A stretch of DNA of 64,000 bases from Actinoallomurus purpureus (GCF_024055795.1 NZ_JAMXMY010000001.1:744001-808000); one strand, 5' to 3'. Numbered from the stretch's first letter, positions 44,520 to 52,697 are shown. Numbers and translations: made by a program. The notes: generated by a model from the sequence alone, not told the origin.

Positions 44520-45542
44520 ATGACCACCAAAGATGCGGCGTCCACAGAGGTTGCCGGCGCCTCTATCGATGAGTTCCTCGGACCGAGAGAATGGCGCTTC
44601 TTCGGCGAAGGATTCAAACGGGCGCGGCATCGGATGAGCGCCGTTCGAATCACCATCGGCGCGGACGGCTCAGGACAGATCGAGTCTCGTGCCTCAGTGG
44701 CCTATCCGGCGGACTGGTCGCGCAAGGGCGACGTCGACCAGCGTCCGCATCTGAGTACGATCGATGTCATCGTCATCGGCGCGCAGCTGGGCGAGATGTA
44801 TCTGGCCCACACTCGCCGGCTCGACCGCGAACAGCGCCGTCGGATGGCGGTACGGCGGATCAGGGTCAAGGCAGGGAGGCGGCCGGTCGAGGACGACCTG
44901 TCGGGCTTTCCGGCGACCGCCCACGTCTCAGGGCCCCTGGCGCGGTGCCGGAACGGCCATGACCTTCTCACCACCACCGTCGAGTGCACCGTCGCGACCA
45001 TGCGGGTCCAGCTCGAGATCTGCCACGAGGCGGGGCGCCCCGATCCGGGGCCCGGCTCCTACGGGTCGCCGCAGGTACTTCTCGGCGATGCCGGGTCACG
45101 TCTGTTCGGCGCGGGCTACAAGGTCAGGCGGCAACTGGTCGAGAACGTCGATGTCGATCCGACAGCCCAGACGGCGCGAGCCGTCGTGCGAGTCCTACTC
45201 GATGCCGGAGCGACGGCCCCGGACGAGGGGCTGGAGGGCGAGCACCGGGCATCCGCAACAGTGATCGACTGTTTCGTGGCGGGGCTCCAACTCGGGCAGG
45301 TGCTGCTGTACGAACTGGACGGAGTCCCCCGGGCGCGGAGTAACACACTGTGGATGCGGCGCACCGTTCTGGAATGCGCGGCGCCGCGCCCGGCGCTCGA
45401 GAACCCGACGCCCGTCATCGCCTTCCTGGACGATGTCCGACTGCTGAAGAACAGCAAGGCAGAGACCTGGCGCTCCGCCGACATCGTCGCGGAGCTGAAC
45501 GGAATCAGCATGCGCTGCTCCGTCGTCCATCTCCTTTCGTGA
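44520..45542 (+). CDS. AvrD-family protein (syringolide-synthase-like)
   Basis: 340 residues from ATG 44520, with GGAGGGCGAC directly upstream; an ATG at 44496 lacks one. The N-terminal pattern IDEFLGPREWRFFGEGFKRA, then VAYPADWSRKG and RPHLSTIDVIVIGAQLGEMY, is that of Pseudomonas AvrD. The second half repeats the first: LFGAGYKVRRQLV, ATVIDCFVAGLQLGQVLLYE, NTLWMRRTV. AvrD makes syringolides from a beta-ketoacyl chain and a pentulose. The tandem arrangement recalls AfsA-type proteins, which condense beta-ketoacyl chains with a C3 sugar phosphate. Here it is the probable committing enzyme of the operon. The family call is confident; the product is inferred. Confidence 0.82.
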   Translation: MTTKDAASTEVAGASIDEFLGPREWRFFGEGFKRARHRMSAVRITIGADGSGQIESRASVAYPADWSRKGDVDQRPHLSTIDVIVIGAQLGEMYLAHTRRLDREQRRRMAVRRIRVKAGRRPVEDDLSGFPATAHVSGPLARCRNGHDLLTTTVECTVATMRVQLEICHEAGRPDPGPGSYGSPQVLLGDAGSRLFGAGYKVRRQLVENVDVDPTAQTARAVVRVLLDAGATAPDEGLEGEHRASATVIDCFVAGLQLGQVLLYELDGVPRARSNTLWMRRTVLECAAPRPALENPTPVIAFLDDVRLLKNSKAETWRSADIVAELNGISMRCSVVHLLS

Positions 45543-45611
45543 CGGCGCACGCGGGAAGCTCAACCTCGACCGAGACTAATCCAACGGACGATCCGATGAG
45601 GGAGAAAGAAA

Positions 45612-46316
45612 TTGAAACTGGCGATCTCTGGAACCTATTCGGTCGGAAAGACCATCACCACCATGGCGGTATCTCATCTCACCGGCATTCCGCGCAGTGC
45701 CGCCCTGACGATGCGCGAGCTGTTGCCGATCTCGGTTCCGGGAAAGACTCTCGAAGAGTGCACCGCGCCGGAGATAATCATGCTTATCATGCGCCGCAAT
45801 CAGGTGCGTGCGGTGAACGAAAGCCACCTACCCGACGGCTTCGTCTCCGATGGGTCGTCACTGCACGAGTGGTGCTACGGCACCGTCCGCGTCCTGGTCG
45901 GCATCAATCCCAACGAATCCGCGCACGTCGACTCCGTGGAGATGACGGATGAGATCCGGTTCTACGCGGGTGTCCTGGAGCAGATGGGCATACCGGCCCG
46001 GCAACACGCCAAGGCCGCTTACGACGCGTTCGTCCACCTCCCCATCGAGTTCCCTCTCGTAAAAGACGGCCATCGTCCGGTGAATGAGCGGTTCCGTGCC
46101 CTGGCCGATGAAATGTTGCTCAAGGTTATCGACGACCTGCAGATACCGGTACAAATCGTCGGCGGATCCATTCCAGAGCGCTTGGAAAAGATCATGGATA
46201 TCTTCGGCTTCACGGCCCGGATGAGCATCGATGAGGCCATCGAACGAGCCCAGCAGGACTACGCGAAGATCGACACGACCCCGGAAACCGCCCGCGTCCC
46301 GGCCACGGCGCAATGA
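45612..46316 (+). CDS. P-loop nucleotide kinase-like protein
   Basis: 234 residues from TTG 45612, with GGAG upstream at about 8 bp. Walker A is in MKLAISGTYSVGKTITTMAV. A lid and base region follow with FVSDGSSLHEWCYGTVRVLV, and a late PVQIVGGSIPERLEKIM strand-helix. It resembles NadR-type or AAA_28 kinases in actinomycete biosynthetic clusters. A closely related architecture occurs at 59606-60151. The substrate could be a sugar or nucleoside; within the operon it might phosphorylate the sugar partner of AvrD. The end overlaps the KAS III start (ATGA), so it is certainly part of the operon. Confidence 0.8.
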   Translation: MKLAISGTYSVGKTITTMAVSHLTGIPRSAALTMRELLPISVPGKTLEECTAPEIIMLIMRRNQVRAVNESHLPDGFVSDGSSLHEWCYGTVRVLVGINPNESAHVDSVEMTDEIRFYAGVLEQMGIPARQHAKAAYDAFVHLPIEFPLVKDGHRPVNERFRALADEMLLKVIDDLQIPVQIVGGSIPERLEKIMDIFGFTARMSIDEAIERAQQDYAKIDTTPETARVPATAQ

Positions 46317-47311
46317 CCCGGGCGGCCGTCCTCTCCGGGTTGGGCACGGCGCTTCCACCTCGTCTGGTGACCAACGACGAACTGTCGCTTCGGCTGAACA
46401 CATCCGACGAATGGATACGGTCCAGAACCGGAATCGGGCAGCGTTACTGGACGGACCGGATGGCGACGAGCGACCTCGCCGTGGATGCCGGTCGCCGCGC
46501 GCTGAAGGCCGCGGACACCGACCTGGTCGACCTCGTGGTGCTCGCCACCACCACTCCCGACCATCCGTGCCCGGCCACCGCACCGGACGTCGCCGCGCGT
46601 CTCGGGCTCGGCCCGGTGGCGGCCTTCGACGTCGCGGCCGTCTGCAGTGGTTTCGTATACGGCCTGGCCACCGCGGCCGCCCACGTCGAAGCGAGACTCG
46701 CGGAACGGGCGCTGGTGATCGGCGCCGAGACGTTCTCCACCATTCTCGACCCGGGCGACCGCAGCACCTCGATCATTTTCGGTGATGGCGCCGGCGCCGT
46801 GATCCTGCGGGCCGGCCACGACGACGAGCCCGGAGCGCTTCTCGAATCCGATCTCGGGAGCGACGGATCATTGAAGGAACTCATCCGCATTCCCGGCGGC
46901 GGTTCACGTCAGCGGACCACGTCGGCCGACTCGGACCTCGCGTCCGGCCATCTGACAATGGACGGCAGAGCCGTCTTTCGCCATGCGGTCATGCGGATGG
47001 CCGAATCGGCGCGGACCCTTCTCGCACGGACGGGCTGGGGCCCCGCATCGGTCGACTGCTTCGTGGCCCACCAGGCCAACGTCCGTATCCTGCACGCCGT
47101 GGCCGACCAGCTCGGAATCGACCGGGACCGCACTGTGGTCGACCTCGACCGGGTGGGCAACACCTCCGCGGCATCCATCCCCCTGGCACTGTCACGTGCA
47201 GCCGAGACCGGTCGGCTCATGCCCGGTCATCGTGTCCTGCTGAGCGCCTTCGGCGCCGGAGCGACGTGGGGTTCCATCGCGCTGACCTGGCCTGACATCA
47301 CCGCAGACTGA
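46313..47311 (+). CDS. FabH-like beta-ketoacyl-ACP synthase III
   Basis: 332 residues with the KAS III triad: Cys111 in FDVAAVCSGFVYGL, His253 in CFVAHQANVRI and Asn283 in RVGNTSAASIPLAL. Other family marks are NTSDEWIRSRTGIGQRYW and IIFGDGAGAVIL. It condenses an acyl-CoA with malonyl-ACP to a beta-ketoacyl-ACP. The malonyl carrier is presumably the ACP encoded 57 bp downstream. Its place directly before a lone ACP and after AvrD suggests it supplies the beta-ketoacyl chain for AvrD, not bulk fatty acid synthesis. Confidence 0.93.
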   Translation: MTRAAVLSGLGTALPPRLVTNDELSLRLNTSDEWIRSRTGIGQRYWTDRMATSDLAVDAGRRALKAADTDLVDLVVLATTTPDHPCPATAPDVAARLGLGPVAAFDVAAVCSGFVYGLATAAAHVEARLAERALVIGAETFSTILDPGDRSTSIIFGDGAGAVILRAGHDDEPGALLESDLGSDGSLKELIRIPGGGSRQRTTSADSDLASGHLTMDGRAVFRHAVMRMAESARTLLARTGWGPASVDCFVAHQANVRILHAVADQLGIDRDRTVVDLDRVGNTSAASIPLALSRAAETGRLMPGHRVLLSAFGAGATWGSIALTWPDITAD

Positions 47312-47368
47312 GATCGAGAAACCGTCCGGCACCTTGAGGCGGAAACCGCGTACCGAAGGAGACACGTC

Positions 47369-47611
47369 ATGGCCGACTCCGTTGCCGAGCGCATCATCGC
47401 CGTCATGGCCGAGAACCTTCAGATGGCCGCAGCTGGGATCACACCGGCCACCGTGTTCGACGACCTGGAATTCGACTCTCTCGTCCTTGTGGAACTCGCG
47501 GTGATCCTGCAGCGAGAATTCGGCGTTGAGGTCAGCGACGATGAACTGGCAGAGAGCAAGACCGTCGGGAAGGCGGCCGCCCTCGTGAACGAAAGGATCG
47601 CCGCGGCCTGA
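47369..47611 (+). CDS. Acyl carrier protein
   Basis: 80 residues from ATG 47369 with AAGGAGAC upstream. The phosphopantetheine site is Ser37 in LEFDSLVLVELAV. Helices II-III read ILQREFGVEVSDDELAES. It is the dedicated carrier of the operon, acting with the KAS III. It is the last gene before the hairpin terminator. Confidence 0.95.
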   Translation: MADSVAERIIAVMAENLQMAAAGITPATVFDDLEFDSLVLVELAVILQREFGVEVSDDELAESKTVGKAAALVNERIAAA

Positions 47612-47626
47612 ACCCACCGTCGCCCG

Positions 47627-47659
47627 ACCCGGCTCGTCGACAACGCCGACGAGCCGGGT
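47627..47659. terminator. Operon-terminating hairpin after the ACP gene
   Basis: Perfect 13-bp arms ACCCGGCTCGTCG (47627-47639) and CGACGAGCCGGGT (47647-47659) with a 7-nt loop, 16 bp after the ACP stop. It lacks a T-tract, as usual in actinomycetes. It closes the 41.9-47.6 kb operon. The following 200 bp hold no gene. Confidence 0.8.
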
Positions 47660-47867
47660 GTCGCCGATCCCGCGCTCGTAGAACATCCCAGAGCCGTCGT
47701 ACGCCGCGGCCGGCTTCTTCGGAGCGGAACGAGGCGGCGATCAGGGCTGCGACGATCGGCGGCCGCGCCGTCAGGGCCGCCTGGCTTTCGTGGTTCAGGG
47801 CCGCCAGGTCGCCCTGGAGGGAGCCGGTGTCCTGGGGCTGCCAGTCATCGTCACTCGCCGCTTCCGG

Positions 47868-48062
47868 TCAGTCCTCGATCTGGATGGCCAGCGCCGGGCA
47901 CACCACCGCGGCCTGCCGGACATCGGCGGCCAGTTCCGCCGGGGGATGCTCGTTGAGCAGCACCACGACGCCGTCCTCGTCACGCTGGTCGAACACGTCC
48001 GCGGCGCTGGTGACGCACTGACCGGACGCGACGCACTTCTCCTGGTCGATGGTGACGCGCAT
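47868..48062 (-). CDS. [3Fe-4S] ferredoxin
   Basis: 64 residues from ATG 48062, with AGGAG upstream. Cys10 and Cys16 in EKCVASGQCV and Cys55 in VVCPALAI give the three-Cys pattern of P450-associated 3Fe-4S ferredoxins (SoyB/FdxD type). It starts 27 bp behind the P450 gene and is probably its electron donor. Confidence 0.95.
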   Translation of the reverse strand: MRVTIDQEKCVASGQCVTSAADVFDQRDEDGVVVLLNEHPPAELAADVRQAAVVCPALAIQIED

Positions 48063-48089
48063 GGGATTCTCCTGTTCGTTCTTCTGGGA

Positions 48090-49313
48090 TCACCAGGTGA
48101 CGGGGAGTTCGTAGACCCCGTAGACGGATCCGTCGTGCTTGAACGGGATCTGGTCCAGATCGGTGGCGCGTTTCAGGGTGGGGATGCGCCTGTAGAGGGT
48201 GCTGTAGACGACCTGCAGCTCCATGCGGGCCAGTGTCTGGCCCAGGCACTGGTGGACGCCGAAGCCGAAGGCGACGTGGTGGCGGGCGTCGCGCCGGATG
48301 TCCAGCTGATCGGGTTCTTCGAAGGCGCCGGGGTCACGGTTGCCGATGTCGTTCGGCACGATCAGGCCCTCGCCGGCGCGGATGGTCTGGCCGGCGACCT
48401 CGATGTCCTCAAGCACCGCCCGCCGTCGCCCGTTGTGGGTGATGTGCAGGTAGCGGAGCAGTTCCTCCACGGCCGAGGCGACCAGTTTCGGGTCGTCGGT
48501 GTCGCGCAGCAGGGCCAGCTGGTCGGGGTGTTCCAGCAGGGCCAGGGTGCCCAGGGCGATCATGTTCGCGGTGGTCTCGTGGCCGGCGATCAGCAGCAGC
48601 ACGCCCATCTGCGCCGCGTCCTGCCGGGTCAGCTCGCCGGCCTTGATGCGCTCGGTCAGTCCGGACAGCAGGTCCTCGGCAGGGCGGTCGAGCTTCTCAT
48701 CCACCAGCCGGTCCAGGTAGCCGGTGAGGTTCTTGCTCGCCGTCATCCGCTGTTCGGGCGTCGCGGTCCGCCTGATGATGGTCTTGCTGTTGTCCTGGAA
48801 GAAGTCGTGGTCGGAGTACGGCACGCCGAGCAGGTCGCAGATGACCAGGGAGGGAACGGGCAGCGCGAACGACTCCACCAGGTCCACCGGCTTCGGACCG
48901 GCCAGCATGTCGTCGATCAACCCGTCCACGATCTTCTGCACCGCCGAGCGCATGGCCTCGATCCGCTTGACGGCGAACGGGGCGGTCACCATCCGGCGCA
49001 GCCGGGCGTGTTCGGGATCGTCCATCAGGATGAAACCGATCTTCGAGCCGCCCGGTTGGATCGGCGCCGGGCTCGGGTAGCCGGGGCGCTCGACATCGGA
49101 GCTGACCCGCCGGTCGGCCAGCACCGTCCGCTGGTCGGCATAGCGGGTCACCAGCCACGGGGTGCTGCCGTCCCACAACCGGACCTTGGTCAGCGGGCCC
49201 TTCCGCTGTTCGGCGAGCAGGTCGGGGGGCGGATCGAACGGGCAGCCGGCCGCCCTGGTCATCGGGTACTCCGGGATTTCGGCCGGCTCCGGGCCGGTCG
49301 GTGTGCTGGTCAT
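48090..49313 (-). CDS. Cytochrome P450 (CYP105-like)
   Basis: 407 residues from ATG 49313. I-helix LLLIAGHETTANMIALG (acid-alcohol pair replaced by E-T, as is common), ExxR in EELLRYLHI, and heme loop FGFGVHQCLGQTLARMEL with the Cys ligand. The N-terminus reads PMTRAAGCPFDPPPDLL, typical of CYP105 relatives. It is a soluble class I P450 and is followed by its ferredoxin. It may hydroxylate a secondary metabolite, possibly the product of the adjacent AvrD operon, which is convergent with it. Confidence 0.93.
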   Translation of the reverse strand: MTSTPTGPEPAEIPEYPMTRAAGCPFDPPPDLLAEQRKGPLTKVRLWDGSTPWLVTRYADQRTVLADRRVSSDVERPGYPSPAPIQPGGSKIGFILMDDPEHARLRRMVTAPFAVKRIEAMRSAVQKIVDGLIDDMLAGPKPVDLVESFALPVPSLVICDLLGVPYSDHDFFQDNSKTIIRRTATPEQRMTASKNLTGYLDRLVDEKLDRPAEDLLSGLTERIKAGELTRQDAAQMGVLLLIAGHETTANMIALGTLALLEHPDQLALLRDTDDPKLVASAVEELLRYLHITHNGRRRAVLEDIEVAGQTIRAGEGLIVPNDIGNRDPGAFEEPDQLDIRRDARHHVAFGFGVHQCLGQTLARMELQVVYSTLYRRIPTLKRATDLDQIPFKHDGSVYGVYELPVTW

Positions 49314-49331
49314 CTGAACCCTCCGAGGAAA

Positions 49332-49358
49332 CCCCGCCCTTCAGACTTCAGGGCGGGG
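49332..49358. repeat. IS605-type left-end hairpin
   Basis: Arms CCCCGCCCT (49332-49340) and AGGGCGGGG (49350-49358), 9-nt loop. Such subterminal hairpins are recognised as single strands by TnpA. Confidence 0.7.
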
Positions 49359-49475
49359 AGGAATCGGACCCCTGCGGAGCAGGGCAGGGAGAGCCGAATC
49401 GCCGCCACGGCGATTCGGCGTCCACCGCCCGAACACCCGCAGACGATCACACACTGACGCTATAGTTTGCGGACT

Positions 49476-50771
49476 GTGATCACCCACGTGAAGCGTGCTT
49501 TCAAGTACCGCTTCTATCCCACCGATGCGCAGGCAGCGGAGCTGTCGCGCACGTTCGGGTGCGTGCGGAAGGTCTACAACATGGCGCTCACGGTCCGCAC
49601 CGAGGCCTGGACGTTGCGCCAAGAACACGTCGGCTACAACGCCACCTCCGCGATGCTGACGGCATGGAAGAAGACCGAGGAACTGGCCTACCTCAACGAG
49701 GTGTCCTCGGTCCCGCTCCAGCAGGCGCTGCGGCACCTGCAAACCGCGTTCACGAACTTCTTCGCCAAGCGGGCCAGGTATCCGCGTTTTAAGGCGAAGA
49801 AGAAGTCCCGCAAGTCCGCCGAGTACACCACCAGCGCGTTCCGCTTCCGGGACGGAAAGCTGACGCTGGCGAAGATGACGCAGCCGCTCGACATCGTGTG
49901 GTCTCGTCCCCTTCCCGAGGGCGCAAAGCCCTCGACGGTGACCGTGTCCCAGGATGCGGCCGGACGCTGGTTCGTTTCCCTGCTGTGCCAAGACCCCGGC
50001 GTCAAGCCGTTGCTTGCGAACGGCAACGCCATCGGGGTCGATGCCGGGCTGGAGCATCTGCTGACGTTGTCCACCGGGGAGAAGATCGCCAATCCCCGGC
50101 ACGAGCGCCGGGACCGTGCCCGGCTCGCCCGCGCTGCGCGGGAGCTGTCCCGAAAGGCCAAGGGGGATGGTTCCAAGGCCAAGGGGGATGGTTCCAACCG
50201 GGCCAAGGCCCGGCGTAAGGTCGCCCGGATCCACGCGCGGATCGCCGACCGGCGCCGTGATGCCCTGCACAAGCTCACCACTCGGCTCGTCCGCGAAAAC
50301 CAAGTGGTCGTGATCGAGGATCTGACCGTTCGGAATCTGCTGAAGAATGGCCATCTGGCCCGTGCCATCTCCGATGCCGCGTGGTCGCAGTTCCGCAACA
50401 TGGTGGAGTACAAAGCGCAGTGGTACGGCCGCGAAGTGATCGTGGTCGACCGCTGGTTCCCTTCCTCCAAGCTGTGCTCCGTCTGTGGCACCTTGGCGGA
50501 CAAGATGCCCCTGAACGTCCGCACCTGGACGTGCGAGTGCGGCACGACCCACGATCGGGACGTGAACGCAGCCAAGAACATCCTGGCCGCCGGGCTGGCG
50601 GTGTCGGCCTGTGGAGCCGGTGTAAGACCTCAACGGAGTTCTCCGGATGGGGCTGTCGGCGCTGAAGCAGGAAGCCCTACGGCGCGAGCCGTAGGAATCC
50701 CCCTCGTTTACGAGGGGGAGGAAGTCAACGTTGATGCTCCTCCTCCGAGTCGTCGTCATGAGCCGGGGTGA
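49476..50771 (+). CDS. tnpB: TnpB RNA-guided nuclease (OrfB)
   Basis: About 431 residues from GTG 49476, 10 bp after TATAGT and so probably leaderless. It has the N-terminal AFKYRFYPTDAQAAELSRTF pattern. RuvC-like residues are D in AIGVDAGLEHLL, E in VVVIEDLTVRNLL and D in THDRDVNAAKNILA, with a zinc ribbon CSVCG...CECG between. All catalytic positions are present. A tandem 21-bp duplication inserts a second KAKGDGS. The last 45 codons run through the right-end hairpins, where the guide (omega) RNA is usually encoded. Confidence 0.92.
   Translation: MITHVKRAFKYRFYPTDAQAAELSRTFGCVRKVYNMALTVRTEAWTLRQEHVGYNATSAMLTAWKKTEELAYLNEVSSVPLQQALRHLQTAFTNFFAKRARYPRFKAKKKSRKSAEYTTSAFRFRDGKLTLAKMTQPLDIVWSRPLPEGAKPSTVTVSQDAAGRWFVSLLCQDPGVKPLLANGNAIGVDAGLEHLLTLSTGEKIANPRHERRDRARLARAARELSRKAKGDGSKAKGDGSNRAKARRKVARIHARIADRRRDALHKLTTRLVRENQVVVIEDLTVRNLLKNGHLARAISDAAWSQFRNMVEYKAQWYGREVIVVDRWFPSSKLCSVCGTLADKMPLNVRTWTCECGTTHDRDVNAAKNILAAGLAVSACGAGVRPQRSSPDGAVGAEAGSPTARAVGIPLVYEGEEVNVDAPPPSRRHEPG
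50154..50195 (+). repeat. Exact 21-bp tandem duplication inside tnpB
   Basis: The unit AAGGCCAAGGGGGATGGTTC plus C occurs twice without mismatch, adding seven residues in frame. It looks recent. Confidence 0.85.
50676..50718 (+). ncRNA. Right-end hairpins, probable omega-RNA 3' region
   Basis: Two consecutive hairpins (50676-50695 and 50699-50718) overlap the 3' end of the tnpB frame. In IS605 elements this region yields the guide RNA scaffold, with the guide derived from flanking DNA beyond the element edge. The RNA extent is not determinable from sequence alone. Confidence 0.5.
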
Positions 50772-51405
50772 CCGGGGCCAGTAGCAGCCCGACGATCGCG
50801 TCGATCAGGCCGGTCGCCGCGTCATGCCAGCTGGCCCGGGTGGTGGGCGTGCCCTCGGCGAGAGCGCGTTCGCGCTCTGCGGTCACGTGCACCATCAGCT
50901 GGCGGATCATCTCGTCGCGTTCGGCACGCACTTCGACCGGCAGTTCGGGAAGGCACCGGTTCAGCCCGTCCAGGGCCCGCTGGAGCGACGGCGCGCCCAA
51001 TGACTCCACGATCATGATCGTGCGCAGCTCGGGGTCGGTCATCACCTGCGCGCCGAACCGGGCGAACCAGCTGGGGCGGGTCAGCGAGGCCAGATGCTCG
51101 GTCGTCGGGCGCACCAGGCAGGTGACCCAGTCCCGCAGGTCCATCGAGCCGGCGGCCTCGGCCACCAGCCGCATGCGTATCCGCTCGATGTCCTCCGTGT
51201 GCCTGCGCACGATCGCGCGGACCAGATCGGTCTTGGTGCCGAAGTGGTAGCCGACCGCCGCAGTGTTGCCCTGGCCCGCGGCCTCGCTGATCTGGCGGTT
51301 GGACACCGCGAACACCCCGTGCTCGGCGAACAATCGCTCCGCCGCGGCCAGGATCGACTCACGTGTCGCCTGCACCCGCTCGGCCCGTGCCGTTCCACCA
51401 GGCAT
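50725..51405 (-). CDS. TetR-family repressor
   Basis: 226 residues from ATG 51405; the AGGAG of GGTGAGGAG lies 6 bp upstream and overlaps the stop of the P450 gene. The DNA-binding domain reads RESILAAAERLFAEHGVFAV and IAEAAGQGNTAAVGYHFGTKTD-like (ISEAAGQGNTAAVGYHFGTK). The ligand domain is about 150 residues. It lies 10 bp behind the second P450 and probably regulates that operon and the divergent MFS exporter. The IS right end lies directly behind it, so the last residues may come from IS sequence. Confidence 0.92.
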   Translation of the reverse strand: MPGGTARAERVQATRESILAAAERLFAEHGVFAVSNRQISEAAGQGNTAAVGYHFGTKTDLVRAIVRRHTEDIERIRMRLVAEAAGSMDLRDWVTCLVRPTTEHLASLTRPSWFARFGAQVMTDPELRTIMIVESLGAPSLQRALDGLNRCLPELPVEVRAERDEMIRQLMVHVTAERERALAEGTPTTRASWHDAATGLIDAIVGLLLAPVTPAHDDDSEEEHQR

Positions 51406-51415
51406 GATCATCTCC

Positions 51416-52633
51416 TCACCATCGCACCGGCAGGCTGCGCAGCCCGCCGACGACCAGTCCGTCAACGCGCTCTAGATTCTCCGCCGGGACGACGAGCGTC
51501 AGTGACGGGAGCCGGTCCAGCAGCACGCCGAGGACGGTCTGCAGTTCGGTGCGGGCCAGTGACTGCCCGAGGCAGGAGTGCGCCCCGGCACCGAAGGCCA
51601 GGTGCGGGTTCGGGTTGCGGGCCAGGTCCATCTCGTCGGCGCCGTCGAAGGCGGTCTCGTCCCGGTTGGCCGCGGCCATGTCGCACAGCACGGTGGTGCC
51701 GCCGGTGATCAGTGCGTCGCCGATCTCGACGTCCTGGTCGATGTAGCGGACCATGCCGAGCCCCAGATTGGTGTCGAAGCGCAGGGCCTCCTCCACCGCG
51801 GAACGGATCAGCGACCGGTCGGCCAGCAGCCGCTCCCAGCGCCGCCGGTCGGCCAGCAGCATGGCCACCATCTTCGCGATCATGTTCGCGGTGGTCTCGT
51901 GCCCCGCGACCAGCAGGCCCTGGCCGGTGGCCACGAGTTCCGCCTCGGACAGGCCCCGGCCCTCGGCGTCGGTCGCGACGATCAGTTCGCTCAGCAGGTC
52001 GTCGCTCGGCTCGGCCCGGCGGGCGGCGATGTGGCCCGCCATGTACGCGTTGAACTCCGCCTGGGCGGTGTCCACCTGCTCCTGGGTGTAACGGGTCAGG
52101 TTCAGCATGCTGTCCGACCAGTGGGCGAACCGGTCCCGGTCGGCCTCGGGGACGCCGAGCAGATCGCAGATCACCCACACGGGCAGCGGGAACGCCAGGC
52201 TCGCCTTGAGGTCCGCCGGCTTGCCGTCCTCCACCATCGTGTCGATGAGCCGGTGGGCCATGGCCTCGATCCGCGGTCGCAGCGCCGTCATCCGCCTGGC
52301 GGTGAACCACTTGCCCACCAGCCGCCGCCACCGCAGGTGAGCCTCGCCGGCCTGGGGGAGCACGGTGGCCATCTCGTTGTTGAACACGCCGCCGGATTCG
52401 GTGTCGGAGAGCCGGGCCGCGTCGGGCGCGTCGAGCCGTCGGCCGAACCGCGAATCGGACAGCACCTGCTTGACATCCGCGTAGCGGGTGACCATCGACA
52501 CCTCGTCCCCGCTGGGCATCCTCACCCGCGCCACCGGGCACTGCCGGCGCAGCGCCGTCCATTCGGCCGGGGGCTCCAAGGCCGCCGGGCGGGGCAGCGG
52601 GTAGCTCAGCTTCTGCTCGTCGCCGTGGCTCAT
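51416..52633 (-). CDS. Cytochrome P450, second copy
   Basis: 405 residues from ATG 52633, with GGAGGT upstream. Key motifs: I-helix GLLVAGHETTANMIAKM, ExxR in VEEALRFDTNLG, heme loop FGAGAHSCLGQSLART. It is soluble and actinomycete-type. It forms an operon with the TetR gene. It has no ferredoxin of its own, so the ferredoxin at 47868 may serve both P450s. It probably oxidises a secondary metabolite or xenobiotic exported by the divergent MFS protein. Confidence 0.93.
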   Translation of the reverse strand: MSHGDEQKLSYPLPRPAALEPPAEWTALRRQCPVARVRMPSGDEVSMVTRYADVKQVLSDSRFGRRLDAPDAARLSDTESGGVFNNEMATVLPQAGEAHLRWRRLVGKWFTARRMTALRPRIEAMAHRLIDTMVEDGKPADLKASLAFPLPVWVICDLLGVPEADRDRFAHWSDSMLNLTRYTQEQVDTAQAEFNAYMAGHIAARRAEPSDDLLSELIVATDAEGRGLSEAELVATGQGLLVAGHETTANMIAKMVAMLLADRRRWERLLADRSLIRSAVEEALRFDTNLGLGMVRYIDQDVEIGDALITGGTTVLCDMAAANRDETAFDGADEMDLARNPNPHLAFGAGAHSCLGQSLARTELQTVLGVLLDRLPSLTLVVPAENLERVDGLVVGGLRSLPVRW

Positions 52634-52697
52634 GGTGACCTCCTGCCGAACCGATGTCGCCGATGTGGCCAGTGAACCCCCTCCGATACACTAAGTC

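Larger units (their letters stand above)
49324..50735 (+). mobile_element. IS200/IS605-group element carrying only tnpB
   Basis: A left-end hairpin lies at 49332-49358 (arms CCCCGCCCT/AGGGCGGGG). tnpB follows, and the right end has two hairpins at 50676-50695 (CCTACGGC/GCCGTAGG) and 50699-50718 (CCCCCTCG/CGAGGGGG). No tnpA is present, so mobility would depend on a TnpA supplied elsewhere. It is inserted between the first P450 and the TetR gene. Exact tips are approximate. Confidence 0.8.

Noticed and set aside
46313-47611. KAS III and ACP as primary fatty-acid synthesis genes.
   Set aside because: No FabD, FabF or other FAS genes are adjacent; the context is AvrD, OYE and SnoaL, pointing to specialised metabolism.
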